The position numbers and the translations under genes were made by a program. The notes below the pieces were generated by a model. That model had not been told where the DNA came from, ran no database searches, and saw only the letters and a list, made by a program, of their open reading frames with translations. A stretch of 64,000 nt of DNA from Oryzias latipes (Eukaryota > Chordata > Actinopteri > Beloniformes > Adrianichthyidae). Positions 1 through 13,982 of this stretch are shown in pieces. Each line of letters starts with the position of its first letter. Positions within the stretch are counted from its first letter, which is position 1. The stretch spans positions 17,672,494-17,736,493 of the forward strand of contig NC_019881.2 in NCBI RefSeq assembly GCF_002234675.1, in the 5' to 3' direction.

Positions 1-235
1 CAAGAAAATCTGCCAATTGGGTAAGAATTTTTGACTTATTTCTAAGGGGTCTGTGTCATTTTATCATTCTTTTTACCATGGAGGGTGTGTGTGTGTGTGT
101 GGGGGGGGGGGGGGTGGCATTGTGAGGATTTTAAACAGAATATTTGTTTAATGTATTCTCCTTTTGTTTGTTTTTCTACAATTCCATTATGTTTTCATGT
201 AAAGCACTTTGGGTAGCATGAGTTGTAAAAGGGCT

Positions 236-540
236 ATGGTTCAGCAAGCTCAGTGGCCTTGTGGGAGAGTGTCCGCCCTGTGACTGGAAGGTCATGCGTT
301 CAAATCCTAGGCCGAGTCATGCCAAAGACTCTAAAAATGGGACTCCCCGCTTGACACTCAGCGTTAAGGGGTTGGATCGGGGGCTAAACCACCAAATGGT
401 TCTGGATCGTGGCTGTTTCTGCAGCTCACCGCTCCCCCAGGGGATGGGTCAAATGCAGAGAACAAATTTCACACACCTAGGTGTGTGACAGTTAATGGTA
501 CTTTAACTTTATAGAAATAAATTTTGATTTGATTTAATTT
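236..540 (+). repeat. tRNA-derived SINE
   Basis: The 5' part resembles a tRNA promoter: an A-box-like stretch near 248-262 and a B-box-like GTTCAAATCC near 298-308. It is followed by a SINE body with CAGCTCACCGCTCCCCCAGG near 420-440 and an AT-rich tail of short direct repeats (GATTT units) up to about 540. The layout (tRNA-like head, body, A/T tail) is that of fish SINEs. It is not a working tRNA, because no cloverleaf closes. The ORF over it is incidental. Confidence 0.65.
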
Positions 541-3500
541 GATTTGTAAAAAAATTCTCCCACAGCTACTTCAATAGTGACATCCTATCTTTTTTTACTT
601 CAAGGTAATACAAAACGTTCCTTTTTGTCGTGTTCCACCTTTATTTGTGCTGTCGTTTGTGTTTTCCCATTAATATTTCTGACGTTCAGCATATACAATG
701 AAGATCTATAGATGTCAAATCCCGAGGCCCTCTGTAAGATGTCTGTTTTCCATCAACCTTAGAACCGTTGAAACATTTTTAATTGATTTTCTTCTGGGAA
801 GCAGAAGCATCAAAGCAGTTTTAAGACTTTTCTGAGCCATAAACTATTCAAACAACAGTGTAAATAAATCGAACAGGCATTTTCTGTTTCTTATCATTTC
901 TGTCTTTTCCTTATTAAAATTAAAAAACATGTTTTTTTAATTTCACAGCAAAGAAGGAATTAAGAGGCTATAATATGTTTGAAGCAAAGTATTCTCAATC
1001 TAACCAGAATTAGTTTAAGCTTTAATTCCAGTAGTGATGTAAAATACAAACTTAACACTTGGTTGAGTGTGAATTCCCTTCTTCTTGGTTAATTTCTCAG
1101 GATTTCCTGTGGTGGCTTTCTTTTTATTGGCCTATTGGCCTAATCGGCATCATCCATATAGACCTTCAACAAGATGTTGGCAAACAGATTTTGTTGTTGT
1201 CTGGATCAATGTTAGATAATCAGACGGTGGTTCAAGACAAATCATGTGTTAGTTTTCTTCCACCATGTTCTCCATTTCTTATCCCAATTAAAGGAGGTTT
1301 TTCTGCTTGACGTTGGAAGGTTTACGAGAGACAGTGGACAATGTCAATTGTGTCTTGTCGAGGCTGGATCAGGCACACAAGCTTATTTTTGTCCTGTTGT
1401 GAAGCTGGGATGAACATTGCCTGTGATGTGGATGAAGTCCTCTGGTCCGACTCGCACAGAAACCAGATGGGGAAGTGCCACCACTGTGAACCTGGTCTTA
1501 CGGTAAAAATAAAAAAAGAAATCCTGAATACTATTTTACTCTGACTTTTGTTTTGTTTTGTTTTGTTTTTTTTTTTTTTGGGGGGGGGGGGGGGTGAGGT
1601 GTCACTATTCTTTCTAAATCATTTTGTGGCCAGTGTTTTGTTGTGTTTGCTAGGTGGTCATTACTTTTGACGACAGAGTCTTTATTTTGACCTCAGTATG
1701 AGCTTTTGACCTCGAGAGTATTTTGTATATTTAGCCTATATTATGAAAAATTTGGGTAAAATGGTTTAGTGCTTCAGAAAACGTGTTTCAGCAAATGGGA
1801 AAAACTGTAATTTAAAATATAGAATTTATGAAATAAATACTGCCCAGAAGTCTCTGAGGTGTTCCTTTAAAATACTCTATAAGCTTCACAACACAAGCAT
1901 GTCTATTTATCTTATTGTATTTTAGTCTCTGGTATTGTTATTTTCTCCAAACATGGTCATCCTTAGTTCCAAATTGAGGGCTCCATAAATCAAACTGAAG
2001 GGTAAACTCCCTGAGATACAAAAAAAATGATTTACGCTTTAATATCCATTAAAGTGTAAATATATGAACCCTCTTGACAAGTAAATTAATTAGCTATTTT
2101 TGCCTGGTGTTCATGAGTTCAAACGAAACCAAAAAGACCAGCAGACTCAACACAAGAACACAAGAACACTAACACAACTCATTGATTTTTTTTTCTGTTC
2201 CGGTGAATATATTAGAGCTGAGACACACAAAACACCCAAAAACTAGTGTCAAGGACAAGAGAAAGAACCTCAATTTATCATCGTCGCGTCAGCTGCCTTT
2301 TCTAAACTTAAAGGATCCATTTAGTTCAAACAGATGCTGTAATAAAGTCCACAAATATCATTCAGGGTTCAGAGCAGTTGGACCTGGCGGTACAAAGTGC
2401 TTTTGCGCACATTACCCAAGTGCAAGTAACAGGATACAGGGGGACCCGCAGCTCTCTGAATGACTGTTTCATTAGCGTGGGGTTTAAAACATATTATTTG
2501 AACAACAGCTGAGGAGGGGGGATTTCTCCGGCATGACATCAGAAACACTGGCAGTAATGAAGAAAAACAAACAGTGCCCAAAGATTTCTTCAAAGTTTTC
2601 AAATAGAAATGTTGGGTCACACTTTCTTTCAGGTCACTGTCCTAAGATTTTGTGACGTGTAGTCGAAAAGCAAAGCTGATAAATTACATTTTTAAAGGGA
2701 AGAAACTTTTTATCATATAATTTTTCCAACTAATTTGATTAGGATAAAAAAAACGATCAGAATTGATCAATTTTATACCTTTTTTTTTGGGGCCCATTTT
2801 AAAGAATTTGTCATTCTTGAATTTTTTATGAGTAACGATAAAAAATAAAAAATGTAAAAATTACAAGTATTGGTAGTTTGGCAGTTAATCCATAGCTGAA
2901 GGAATCTGTGAAGCCCTCCTCCCTCCCAAAATCAAACTTTTTTTGCTGAGCAACTTTACGCATACTTCAGCAGGCAAAACATGCATTGGGTTTTCCCCGG
3001 CATTTTGGTGAAACTGTGACTGGGTGGTGCAGCACTACAGTGCCCCAGCACCATTTAGCAAACCCTGTTGAGTTACCTTAGAGAAATTAAGTCTGCTGTG
3101 CTGCTTATTTGAAGCTGCAAAGAAAAAGAGCAGAGCACCACAGGGGAGTTCTCTCCAAGTATAAATATCTTTATTAAGGTTCTCTAGTAAGCTTTGCAGA
3201 GAAAGATGTGGCTAATAATACATTTGGCAGATAAAGAGCAAGGAGAAAAGGAGAGGAGTGACTTTGCAGTCAGTTCCAAATCTGAGCCAATGACACAGCA
3301 ATTTTTCTGCTCGAGTCAGTCAGGTTTACGCTTTAAACAAAAAAAGGCCCGTCATCAAACCATTTGGAAGACGTCCAGGGAGGCATTCAGCAAAAATCAG
3401 AGAGAAAAAGGAACACTGCTGCAGACTCACAACTGCACAACCCAACTAAGCTTGCATGTTAACATTGGTAACCATATGAAACCAGAGATTCACAGAATGT

Positions 3501-3680
3501 AGAAGGATGGAGGTAAATCCTTCAAAATAATGACTATAGACTGTAGTCTATGACTATAGACTATAAATAAATCTTGACTATAGTGTAAAAACTATGGTTT
3601 TGAACTCCAAAGAGTTTCTGTGAAGCCTATTCATTAAAATGCAGAAATAGTTGCAGAGTTGTTGCATTAAATTGCTTAGG
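541..3680. other. Intergenic, no gene recognised
   Basis: AT-rich sequence with no exon chain that I can support on either strand. It contains an interrupted poly-T/poly-G tract (about 1550-1594) and a palindrome-rich patch around 3530-3600 built from repeated CTATAGACTATA-type words. Short ORFs here have no recognisable domain. Confidence 0.5.
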
Positions 3681-3779
3681 TGTGCTTAAAGTCCAACTCC
3701 AATCATGTTTTGGTCTGCCACATCCACCCAATGCGAGTTTTGGGATTTTGCACTCAATGTGTCACTACGCACATTTTTA

Positions 3780-4175
3780 CGACCATTTTTGGGCTCTACG
3801 TATTAAACGTTTGGCCATCGAACGTATTGAACGTTAAAAGTTAAAACAGGTTGAACTTTGACCAATCAGGGACTCAGATTTGGTAGTGACGTATGGATGC
3901 CACCCCTTTAAATTCACCGACGTGCCAACCATTGGAAAATTATGAAGGAGAAATTAATAATTGTGGTTTATGTCTAGTCGGAGTTACACTACACCAATTC
4001 TTTCTTGGAATGGAGCTGTGAAAGAAAAAGCCTGCACGGATAATGGAAGATTCCCGAGATTTGCACCACATCGACATCTTGCACCAGCCTCTTCTAACCG
4101 AAGGTGGCGGCAAAAGTCCAGTGCGAACACCAAATGCAAAACACACTAAAAACACGTTCTTGAACAAGCATTGCA
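3780..4175. repeat. MITE family 3, degenerate copy
   Basis: Shares an ordered series of words with 39640-39990: TTGAACTTTGACCAAT, a GAGAAATTAATAA stretch, a GAGATTTGCACC stretch, CCTCTTC(T/C)AACC and a final CACGTT..GAAC..GCAT segment. The two copies are diverged and neither has a long ORF. The interpretation is an old non-autonomous DNA element. The ends in this copy are not clear. Confidence 0.5.
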
Positions 4176-4179
4176 TGTG

Positions 4180-5100
4180 TTTATGAGTTTAGTTGCTACT
4201 TCCTGGTTTAAATTAAATCTTTAGAATTACTTTTGATGTATTCGGGTCCTTCCTGCTCCTGGGTTTTTCTCCATCACCTAACCGTAACCAGTCAAACATG
4301 GCATGCCAGTTCTTGGAGCAGACACCTTCTGACCATTAGTAGAACTCATGAACTGAAGGTGCTGCCTATCAGACAATTGCAACAACTATGTTCCAGAGAC
4401 ATACAACAAGAGTAAAAGTCATCAGACGCTGTTTGGGATTGGTCAAGAAGCTTTTTATAGAAACAACCAACATTGATCTCAGCTGCTCATCTCACAAATG
4501 GAAATTCCTTATCAATGGAGCATCAAGAAGAATTGATACAGAATCCTTTTCCAACACTCAAATGTGCTCTTTTTTGTGCTAAGTTAAATGTATGTTGTTT
4601 TCATTTTCTAAGAAACAATAAAATAAAAAGTAAATTTGTTTTAAACTTTTATTTTTGAAAGTTTTTCTTTGCTGAAGAGCATCCTCAGCACCACATCATA
4701 TGAGAACTAGCTGAGTTAATGTAAGAAGCTGAGCACAGTCTCATTAACGGAGCCCATTCTCCATTGATTCATGTTGCACTCTGTCAATAACCCAGTAGTT
4801 TTGTCTATTCAGGTATCTGTTGCCTTGGTTTGCAGAGCCATGTGCTTATGCAGCAAATCAAGAGCCTGTCTCATTAATTTGCTATTCAGTGTGGACATAG
4901 GAATACACAAGACTTTCCTTTTCTTCAAATCCTCTGATTTTCTCCTCACTTCTTTGATTTACACAGTGAGATGTAAAGTTTCCTTAATTATAAAGCTATG
5001 CTTCGTATCTCATCAGTAGGGGATTGCAGCTGCTAATGCATCACTGCTGATGTTGTTTTTCTGCCGCAAGCTTTAGGTGGATTCACTTTACATCAGTCAG
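4180..5100. other. Intergenic, no gene recognised
   Basis: AT-rich unique-looking sequence. A cluster of AATAAA-like words lies near 4615-4640, but no upstream exon can be tied to it. Confidence 0.4.
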
Positions 5101-5120
5101 TTTTCTTCCTGGTTGCCAAG

Positions 5121-5245
5121 ATGGGTCTGAGGTTTCCTGGCAGCACGAAGATCCTCGGGGGCTTCAGAGCTTGCTTGGAATTCCCCAGAGTGTTCCTTTA
5201 CAAACATGTCCCTGCAGAACAGGATGCAACCATGGATGTAAAGAG
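5121..5245 (+). other. Possible unrecognised first coding exon
   Basis: An ATG in a strong Kozak setting (A at -3, G at +4) opens 41 codons without a stop. They run straight into an AAGAG/GTAGGG junction that matches a 5' splice donor. The peptide starts MGLRFPGSTKILGGFRACLE and is not low-complexity. I cannot place it in a family, and I found no partner exon before fgf6. It could be an exon of an unlisted gene or lncRNA, or a chance ORF. Confidence 0.2.
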
Positions 5246-6437
5246 GTAGGGATCCCTGTATTGCTTTTAACTTAAAATGATTTCATCAAAATTATGCAAA
5301 ATAATAAGGTGCAAGTGAAATGCTCACTCAATACACCTCTCCAAAATATTGTAGGAGATGTTTGTAAAGACAATTTAGATTTTTTTTTATTCCCCGAAGT
5401 AGATAATATATATTCCCCTTACATACAATCATGACTGGTCAAAGTTCCCACACTGCAGTGCAAAGGTTATACTTTTATGTTGCGGGTGTATTAGTTACAG
5501 TAAAAAGCCCAACTATTTGCTTGTGTAAACTTTCTGGACAAACAACTAAGGAAGTGTCAGACAGGATTGGCATTTGCTCTGCTGGGACTGTTTTTACACC
5601 TTCTATCTAAATAAGGCTGCAGGCTGCCAGGACATATGACCACTTTCCCGATTTGGGCTCTGGACACAGTATCCATCCATCCATCCCATGATTGCTCAAC
5701 GCCAATGAAAGTCAAACGCGTACACACTCATGCGCACCCCTCCTTTCGCACAGGTCTCCAATGTGAGAAAGTCCGGGGTCAAGCCAGCCCAGGTGTTTGG
5801 AGGAAGAGGGAAAACATAGGTTAGAGCCTTTTCATAATAAAATGGCGAGGTGAATGAGAAGGGACTGTGAAAGTCAAGATGCCTCTGCAGGTCGCTGAAA
5901 AACCAAGGATTGGTTATTGGTTATGTTATTCAGAAGCTACGTTTTTATTCGAGCACAAATTCTGGTAAAGAGCACTTTTAGAAGAAATTATTGAGTTATT
6001 TTACATAATTAAATGTGTTCTTACAGTAACAATGTCAACTGTTTTCTCTAAACTCTGAAACATTTTTTACACTTATGTCCTTTTTTTAAATAACACTTTC
6101 AAAGTAAATGTTTCTCTAAGTTTCCCTCTTTCCTCCACTATTCCTTCTTTTCTGTCTATTTTCCACTTAAATTAATTTCTTTTCTTATTTGAAGTAACGT
6201 AACATGCAATTTTAAGCAGTATGAGATCCCAGTAAATGTGTTCTTGGATGTAGAATGGCCAGTGGCCTAACTGACACTTTTTGGAATATTTCACCCGTAT
6301 TTTGGAACTGAAACATCAGAATTCGCTCATAGAGAAAGGCAACTGATGTCGTAAAGAAAATGTATGTCAAAATTGTTTTTCTGATTATTTCTTTACTCAA
6401 ATCGTTGCGCATCAGCTCTGCTGGGTTAGATCCGGTA
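5246..6437. other. Intergenic; weak trace of a dispersed repeat
   Basis: No exon chain found. A run of CCATC units near 5670-5685 resembles the start of the dispersed repeat seen better at 46683-47045. The rest is AT-rich and unassigned. Confidence 0.4.
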
Positions 6438-6700
6438 GCAGTGAGACAGACACAAGAGGCTGATATGGAGGTAGCGGAGATGAAGATGTTGAGGTTCTCC
6501 TTAGGAGTGACCAGGTTAGACAGGATAAGGAACGAGTACATCAGAGGGACGGCTCATGTTGCCTGTGTCAGCGACAAAGTCAGAGAAGCCAGACTGAGAT
6601 GGTTTGGACATGTTCAGAGGAGGGATAGTGGATATATTGGTAGAAGGATGTTGGAGATGGAGCTGCCTGGAAGGAGGGCAAGAGTTTTTGTTTTTCTCGT
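6438..6700 (+). mobile_element. RTE-like LINE fragment (ORF2 C-terminus)
   Basis: The plus-strand frame encodes [15 protein letters not shown], then [19 protein letters not shown] and [13 protein letters not shown]. This is the very common C-terminal tail of reverse transcriptase ORFs of RTE-type non-LTR elements in fish. Only this tail remains: the RT domain is absent and the element is dead. A more upstream piece of the same kind of element lies in a tigar intron at 24905-25240. Confidence 0.8.
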
Positions 6701-7010
6701 CTGAGTTGGAGTCTGGCACAAAACTGTACGGCTGGTTAGCTCCAATTTTGTTCTCTATTTTGTTGCACCGCTATTGTTAGTTTGGGGAGATGTGAGTGGC
6801 TGTGAGCTAGCAGGGTAGCATGTAAACAGATAGATGATGGGAAGTAGGGGCAGGGTCACTCTGTGCCAATAGTCCCTCCGACACAAGGTGAATTTCTCTG
6901 TGTCCTAGATTACTACACTTTTTGGATTAAAAAAATGCATAATCACAATTAAACAACCACTGTGAGCGCTTCAACAATAGATCAAAAGATGACTGGAGTG
7001 AGTCTTTAAG
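6700..7010 (-). mobile_element. MITE family 1, truncated reverse copy
   Basis: Reverse-complement match to the family seen best at 54708-55276. It includes the segment for AGCTATCCAGCCGTACAG, the Cys/Pro-poor middle part, and the terminal GGAGTGAGTCTTTAA end at about 6995-7010. The other end is missing, replaced by the LINE fragment just upstream. Confidence 0.65.
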
Positions 7011-7079
7011 GAGAACTAAGAGTTCATCGGATTCAGGGATTCATCTCTTGTTGTTTAATTTTGAAAGGCTCAACAGGAA

Positions 7080-7585
7080 ACTCCTCCTCTTAATTTTCTA
7101 GTGCGGTTCTGACGCTGGTGTGAAGGTGCAGCCCTCCCCCCCTCCTCCCCCCGTGACTCCTGTCAGGACTGGTGCTGCTGCTGCTGCGCTCCTGGAGGAA
7201 TCCTCTCCTCCTCCCATCGTCTCTCTTTTGGTGTGGAGGGGGTGTGTATGCAGCGGTGAAGTCACAGTGATGTCATTTTAGGATGTGAAAGTCGAGGGCA
7301 AGGTGAGCTGATTTTGCAGTGAGTGCTGTCCCTCCCCGCCCCCCCTTCACTGCCAGCGTTGCCTGCGCAGAGGCGCGGAGCGGCGAAAGATGGTCATCGC
7401 CACCAGCTCCAATCCAAGCTCCGACGCGCTCTGCTCCTTCGCTGCTCAGATCTCCGGCTATGGAGCCCTGATCTGCACTGATCCCCAAACCAGCTTTTGC
7501 CACCACCATGCCAAAGGACGGAAAATAGGAAGAGTTGCGTTTTCAGGGCAGGTAACTTTGACCACGTGCCCCAAAGTTCAAGTGA
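7080..7585 (+). promoter_or_regulatory. fgf6: fgf6 promoter / 5' UTR region
   Basis: GC-rich, low-repeat sequence directly upstream of the fgf6 start, standing out from its AT-rich surroundings. Visible sites include a CRE-like TGATGTCA near 7269, GC/C-rich boxes near 7130-7150 and 7335-7350, a GCGCAGAGGCGCGG patch near 7366-7380 and a CACGTG E-box at 7563-7568. No clear TATA box was found. At least two ATGs (7390 and 7497) precede the fgf6 ATG in other frames. The transcription start is unknown. Confidence 0.5.
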
Positions 7586-10417
7586 ATGGCCGTTGCGCCA
7601 AGGTGCCACAGCAGTATCATGCGCGGCGGGGTCAGGACGCACCGGACGCTGTCAGCACTGGTTGTACTGTGGACATTTCTGTGGGGAATCGTTTCTCCTT
7701 ATCCGGTTCCGAGCAGGACTAACGCAACTTTGTTGGAAAAGAAGTGGGAGACCCTCTTATCCCGCTCCTACCTGGGCATAAACGGGGGCAAATCGGAATT
7801 AAGCTGGGAGAGTGACTATTTGCAAGGCATCAAAAGAGTGCGGAGATTATACTGCAACGTGGGCATCGGGTTTCACCTGCAGGTGCTTCCGGATGGCAGG
7901 ATAAGCGGTGTGCACAGTGAAAACCCATACAGTGAGTTTGCATCCATGAGAGAGTGGGGCTCTGTGTGCGCATGCCTGCATGTGTGAAAGTTCGAGCCAT
8001 AAGCGATGTCGGCATGTTTGAAAGTTTCCAAAAGCAAAATCTGCTCTCAGCCTTGCATCCGTGCAGCGCGAAGAATTCTCCCAAGCCAAAAACACGACAC
8101 GAATGCCTGACGCGGACTTATTTTTACCCCCTGCAGCAGAGCGCACACTCTGCGCACCCTCCCAACTTCACTCCCAAACGTCTGTCACATACAAACCAGT
8201 GATTTCTGATTGAGCATCATCCAAGTCGCAATGCACCTGCAAGGTTACATCCATTACTGCTGCAGAGGCCAGGTTTTCTACTCGTGTGTCCTTGCCTCCC
8301 TAACGCCGTTTCCCCTCCAGGTCTGATTGAGGTCTCCACGGTGGACCGAGGAGTGATCAGCCTGTTCGGAGTGAGGAGTCAGCTGTTTGTCGCAATGAAC
8401 AGCAGGGGAAGGTTATACGGAACGGTACGTGGGTGCGCAACCCCGTGTGTCACACATCCTGCTCGAGTTCACAGAGCTGCTGCATGATCCACCGGTTTAT
8501 GAGCGCTGTTGTGTTATTAATACACAGTGATGATATGTTTGGCGGCAGCACTTTGGAGAAACAGTCTTCTGCTGTGTCATAATCCAAGCAAATACCCACA
8601 TTTGCACAACAGCTTTTCACTTACATGATCAATAATGTCATTGCATGGACTCCCATCATTCATTTTGCTCATGTTCACGTGCTTTTTGGTGCTAAATTCA
8701 TAAACCAATGAGAGGACAGCCTAAAGTAGGTCAGCTCTGACTTATAGTGTTTGATGCCAAATAAAAGGCAGACTCTTTGTGAAACCTATTTTCTCATCAT
8801 AATTTTTCTTTAAACCCTTCACCTTATTTGATTAGAATCATGCTTGATCATTACAATTATTTGTTTACTGCAAATAATTCTGAATTTGGCCAAACAACGT
8901 TTTAAAAATAGAAGTTTTCAGTCGAATGCATTCTTTTGAACCTCTGCCTTTAATTATTGGCACATTATGGTGATGGATTATGGCCATTGAAAGGTTATCG
9001 CAAATGTTTGGTCAACAAGTGAGGTCAGCTGACACCCTGAATAACCACATTTTTAAACAATAATTGATTATTTTCCTCTGGTGAAGGCATGTTTCTAAAC
9101 AGCAACACGAGGATCGATTGGGCTGAAGTAGTGAAAGCATGAATCATCACTTTTTTGGTCACGGCCTGGTCACCAGAGCACAGACATGTGTCCCAGAGGG
9201 AGGTTTTGAGATGTGCAGGAGACAATTGCTGAATCGTCTTTGATTTTTGTGAAAAGTGAGGATAATTTTGGATGAAAATGTATGGATTTAATATAGTGTT
9301 ATTACCACAGGAAATTTGCAACGCAAACAGACATAAAGGCAGTGAAACACATTAATAATGCCCCTTTATGATGTGTCATTAATTTTTCAAGGACTCTTGT
9401 GCTTTTATTTCGATAAAATTGTCTATTAACATAAAAACCCATTCCAATAATCTTTAATTTATTTTCAAATTGTTCCCAGTGGTTTTTAATTGTGCCTTTT
9501 TTAGCCAAAATCCAATAACCGGTTTGGTTTTCTTGGACATAGATTCTGCAGAGCGGCACGAGTTAATTAAATATTCACCTCTGAGTTGTAGGCGCAGAGC
9601 GGCCGCGCCACCACTTCCCCACATTCATCTGTTTACTGCTTTCCTGCTAGCTTACAGCCCCTCATACCCCCATCCTAACAGTAGCTGTGCCACAAAACTG
9701 GTGAGCAATATTGGAGCTATCCAGCTGTCCAGTTCTTAACCAGATTCGAACTCAGATGGGGAAAACAAAGACGTACATGGATAGATTTGTCTAGAAGTGG
9801 AAGCATCAGAATGGTGCAGAGCAGGGAGCTTTTGGCCCGCCCAGCATATTTTTACAAATATGATCTTTTTCAAACAGCATTTTTTCATCTGCTCCTGATT
9901 CACAACGATTTGAATAAACACATACTAAGAAATGAAACTTTGAGCTTAACTTTCTTTATATACGTCCTCCACGTTATAAACACTGTTTTTTATCTGAGTG
10001 AGTCTTTAATATAAATACTTGTATTTCTCTCATAAAGAATAATAGAGGTTAGTATCTCTTCACAATCAATTATCTCATTTGCTTAAACATGCCTCCTACT
10101 CCCCAGTTCCTCGAGAGCAAACCATTTAATCAGACTGTTTTCCAAAGCAAAGGTCGCAGGGGTATTTATTGAAGTCTTCCTCCTGCCTTGATAAGTACTG
10201 GCCTCATCTTTCCCCCTTTTTGCCCCCCTAACTTCTCTAGAAAGTCTTCAGGGACGAGTGCAAGTTCAAGGAGATGTTGCTGCCCAACAACTACAACGCC
10301 TACGAGTCTTTTGTTTACAAGGGCTTCTACATCGCCCTCAGCAAGCATGGCCGCGCAAAGAGAGGCAACAAGGTGACCACCACCATGACTGTCACTCATT
10401 TCCTCCCGCGGTTATGA
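7586..10417 (+). CDS. fgf6: Fibroblast growth factor 6
   Basis: Coding exons are 7586-7931, 8321-8424 and 10241-10417 (346+104+177 nt), all with GT-AG borders, giving 208 aa, the same length as human FGF6. The start at 7586 fits the family N-terminus; a second ATG at 7619 is possible. Residues 22-36 form a hydrophobic secretion signal. An N-glycosylation site NAT lies at residues 46-48. The beta-trefoil FGF core starts near residue 82 ([20 protein letters not shown]) and includes the signature D-E-C-K-F-K-E-x6-Y at the start of exon 3. A basic heparin-contact stretch (GRAKRGNK) lies near the C-terminus. FGF6 is a secreted heparin-dependent ligand for FGF receptors, known for muscle expression. 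The 1.8-kb intron 2 holds a repeat block that has been copied downstream. In teleosts with duplicated genes this would be fgf6a or fgf6b; linkage to fgf23 and ccnd2 favours fgf6a, which is inferred. Confidence 0.96.
9287..10140. repeat. fgf6 intron 2 block, source of a downstream copy
   Basis: This 854-bp stretch recurs at 13043-13895 with only about a dozen single-base differences and short indels counted by eye. It holds a MITE family 1 copy (about 9430-10008) plus non-MITE flanks on both sides, so the similarity is not just two independent MITE insertions. It sits uninterrupted inside fgf6 intron 2, 100 bp before exon 3, and is probably the donor. Confidence 0.9.
9430..10008 (+). mobile_element. 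MITE family 1 copy in fgf6 intron 2
   Basis: Contains the family landmarks in order: a worn left end, CCCAGTGGT, TTCTGCAGAGCGGCA, CACCTCTGAGTTGTAGGCG, GCTAGCTTACAGCCCCTCA, GAGCAATATTGGAGCTATCC, AACAAAGACGTACATGGAT, GCAGGGAGC..TGGCCCGCCCAGC, CTGCTCCTGATTCACAACG and GTGAGTCTTTAA at the right end. No intact ORF. Confidence 0.75.
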
Positions 10418-12366
<1,949 letters not shown>

Positions 12367-12961
12367 AATATATACTAGTACATATACTAAGGCTAAATGT
12401 GGAGAAAAAGGAAATTTAAAGTGTATGTTGAAGGTTTTCTGAACACAATGTGCATCTTTGGCGAGCTCAGCTGAGAAAAAAAGATGAAGCATCTTCAGCT
12501 TTTGATGGTTGACTCAAAAATACGGATGCCTAAAAGAGAAAAAGGTTGTGTCTAAACCCAAACCCCTTTCAGCTTTGACCAAAAACAAAATGCATCTGCT
12601 GAGTCATTAGTTTTTCCCCACATCATTTTAATCATTAAAAATGTCAAGGTGAGGAAATATTTCTTTCAATGTCAACCTATTTTCATGTCCAAATGGTATG
12701 AGGTATGAAAATAAGATAATGTTAGGCGTTGGGAACTCTGTTCGTCTCCTCTGTTCTCATATACCTCACCCTCTGCCTTAGTTTGGTTTGCTGATGACTG
12801 TAAATGAAGAAGAAGAAACTCGCTTAAGTTATTTGTTTCTGAAAAAAAGACAATGCTGAGTAAAATTTTCCTTTTATTTTTGTACGTATGTGCTGTGCAC
12901 AGCAGTCTACTGTATTCCTAATTATAATAAAAGTTTTGTTGTTTTTTTTTTTATCCCGCTG

Positions 12962-13045
12962 CTGTTGTGTTTTTTTTTTAAATCAAACACTATCATAGCA
13001 GTTACTTCAAAAGACAAGATCATATTTTTAGGCATCATTATTTTT
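12962..13045 (+). repeat. Direct repeat D, left copy
   Basis: Runs from CTGTTGTGTT, through a T-run and AATCAAACACTATCATAGCA, to GGCATCATTATTTTT. It is repeated almost exactly at 13896-13982, so the two copies bracket the copied intron block. Confidence 0.9.
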
Positions 13046-13895
13046 AATATAGTGTTATTACCACAGGAAATTTGCAACGCAAACAGACATAAAGGCAGTG
13101 AAACACATTAATAATGCCCCTTTATGATGTGTCATTAATTTCTCAAGGACTCTTGTGCTTTTATTTCGATAAAATTGTCTATTAACATAAAAACCCATTC
13201 CAATAATCTTTGATTTATCTTCAAATTGTTCCCAGTGGTTTTTAATTGTGCCTTTTTTAGCCAAAATCCCAAAAACCGGTTTGGTTTTCTTGGACATAGA
13301 TTCTGCAGAGCGGCACGAATTAATTAAATATTCACCTCTGAGTTGTAGGCGCAGAGCGGCCGCGCCACCACTTCCCCACATTCATCTGTTTACTGCTTTC
13401 CTGCTAGCTTACAGCCCCTCATACCCCCATCCTAACAGTAGCTGTGCCACAAAACTGGTGAGCAATATTGGAGCTATCCAGCTGTCCAGTTCTTAACCAG
13501 ATTCGAACTCAGATGGGGAAAACAAAGACGTACATGGATAGATTTGTCTAGAAGTGGAAGCATCAGAATGGTGCAGAGCAGGGAGCCTTTGGCCCGCCCA
13601 GCATATTTTTACAAATATGATCTTTTTCAAACAGCATTTTTTCATCTGCTCCTGATTCACAACGATTTGAATAAACACATACTAAGAAATGAAACTTTGA
13701 GCTTAACTTTCTTTATATACGTCCTCCACGTTATAAACACTGTTTTTATCTGAGTGGGTCTTTAATATAAATACTTGTATTTCCCTCATAAAGAATAATA
13801 GAGGTTAGTATCTCTTCACAATCAATTATCTCATTTGCTTAAACATGCCTCCTACTCCTCAGTTCCTCAGAGCACACCATTTAATCAGACTGTTT
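13043..13895. repeat. Copied fgf6-intron block (853 bp)
   Basis: Near-identical, same-orientation copy of 9287-10140. Both ends are sharp: homology stops at TTTAATATAG on the left and CAGACTGTTT on the right. It lies between two copies of direct repeat D, which marks this copy as the inserted one. A MITE family 1 copy is carried inside at about 13186-13765. Confidence 0.9.
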
Positions 13896-13982
13896 CTGTT
13901 GTGTTGTTTTTTTTTAAAATCAAACACTATCATAGCAGTTACTTCAAAAGACAAGATCATATTTTTAGGCATCATTATTTTT
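13896..13982 (+). repeat. Direct repeat D, right copy
   Basis: Same sequence as 12962-13045 apart from the length of the T-run and one or two bases. It starts at the first base after the copied block. Confidence 0.9.

Noticed and set aside
236..310. tRNA-like sequence with A and B boxes
   Set aside because: It belongs to a SINE head; no closed cloverleaf, and a SINE body follows. The same applies to 39540-39606 (minus), 45840-45900 and 62119-62170.
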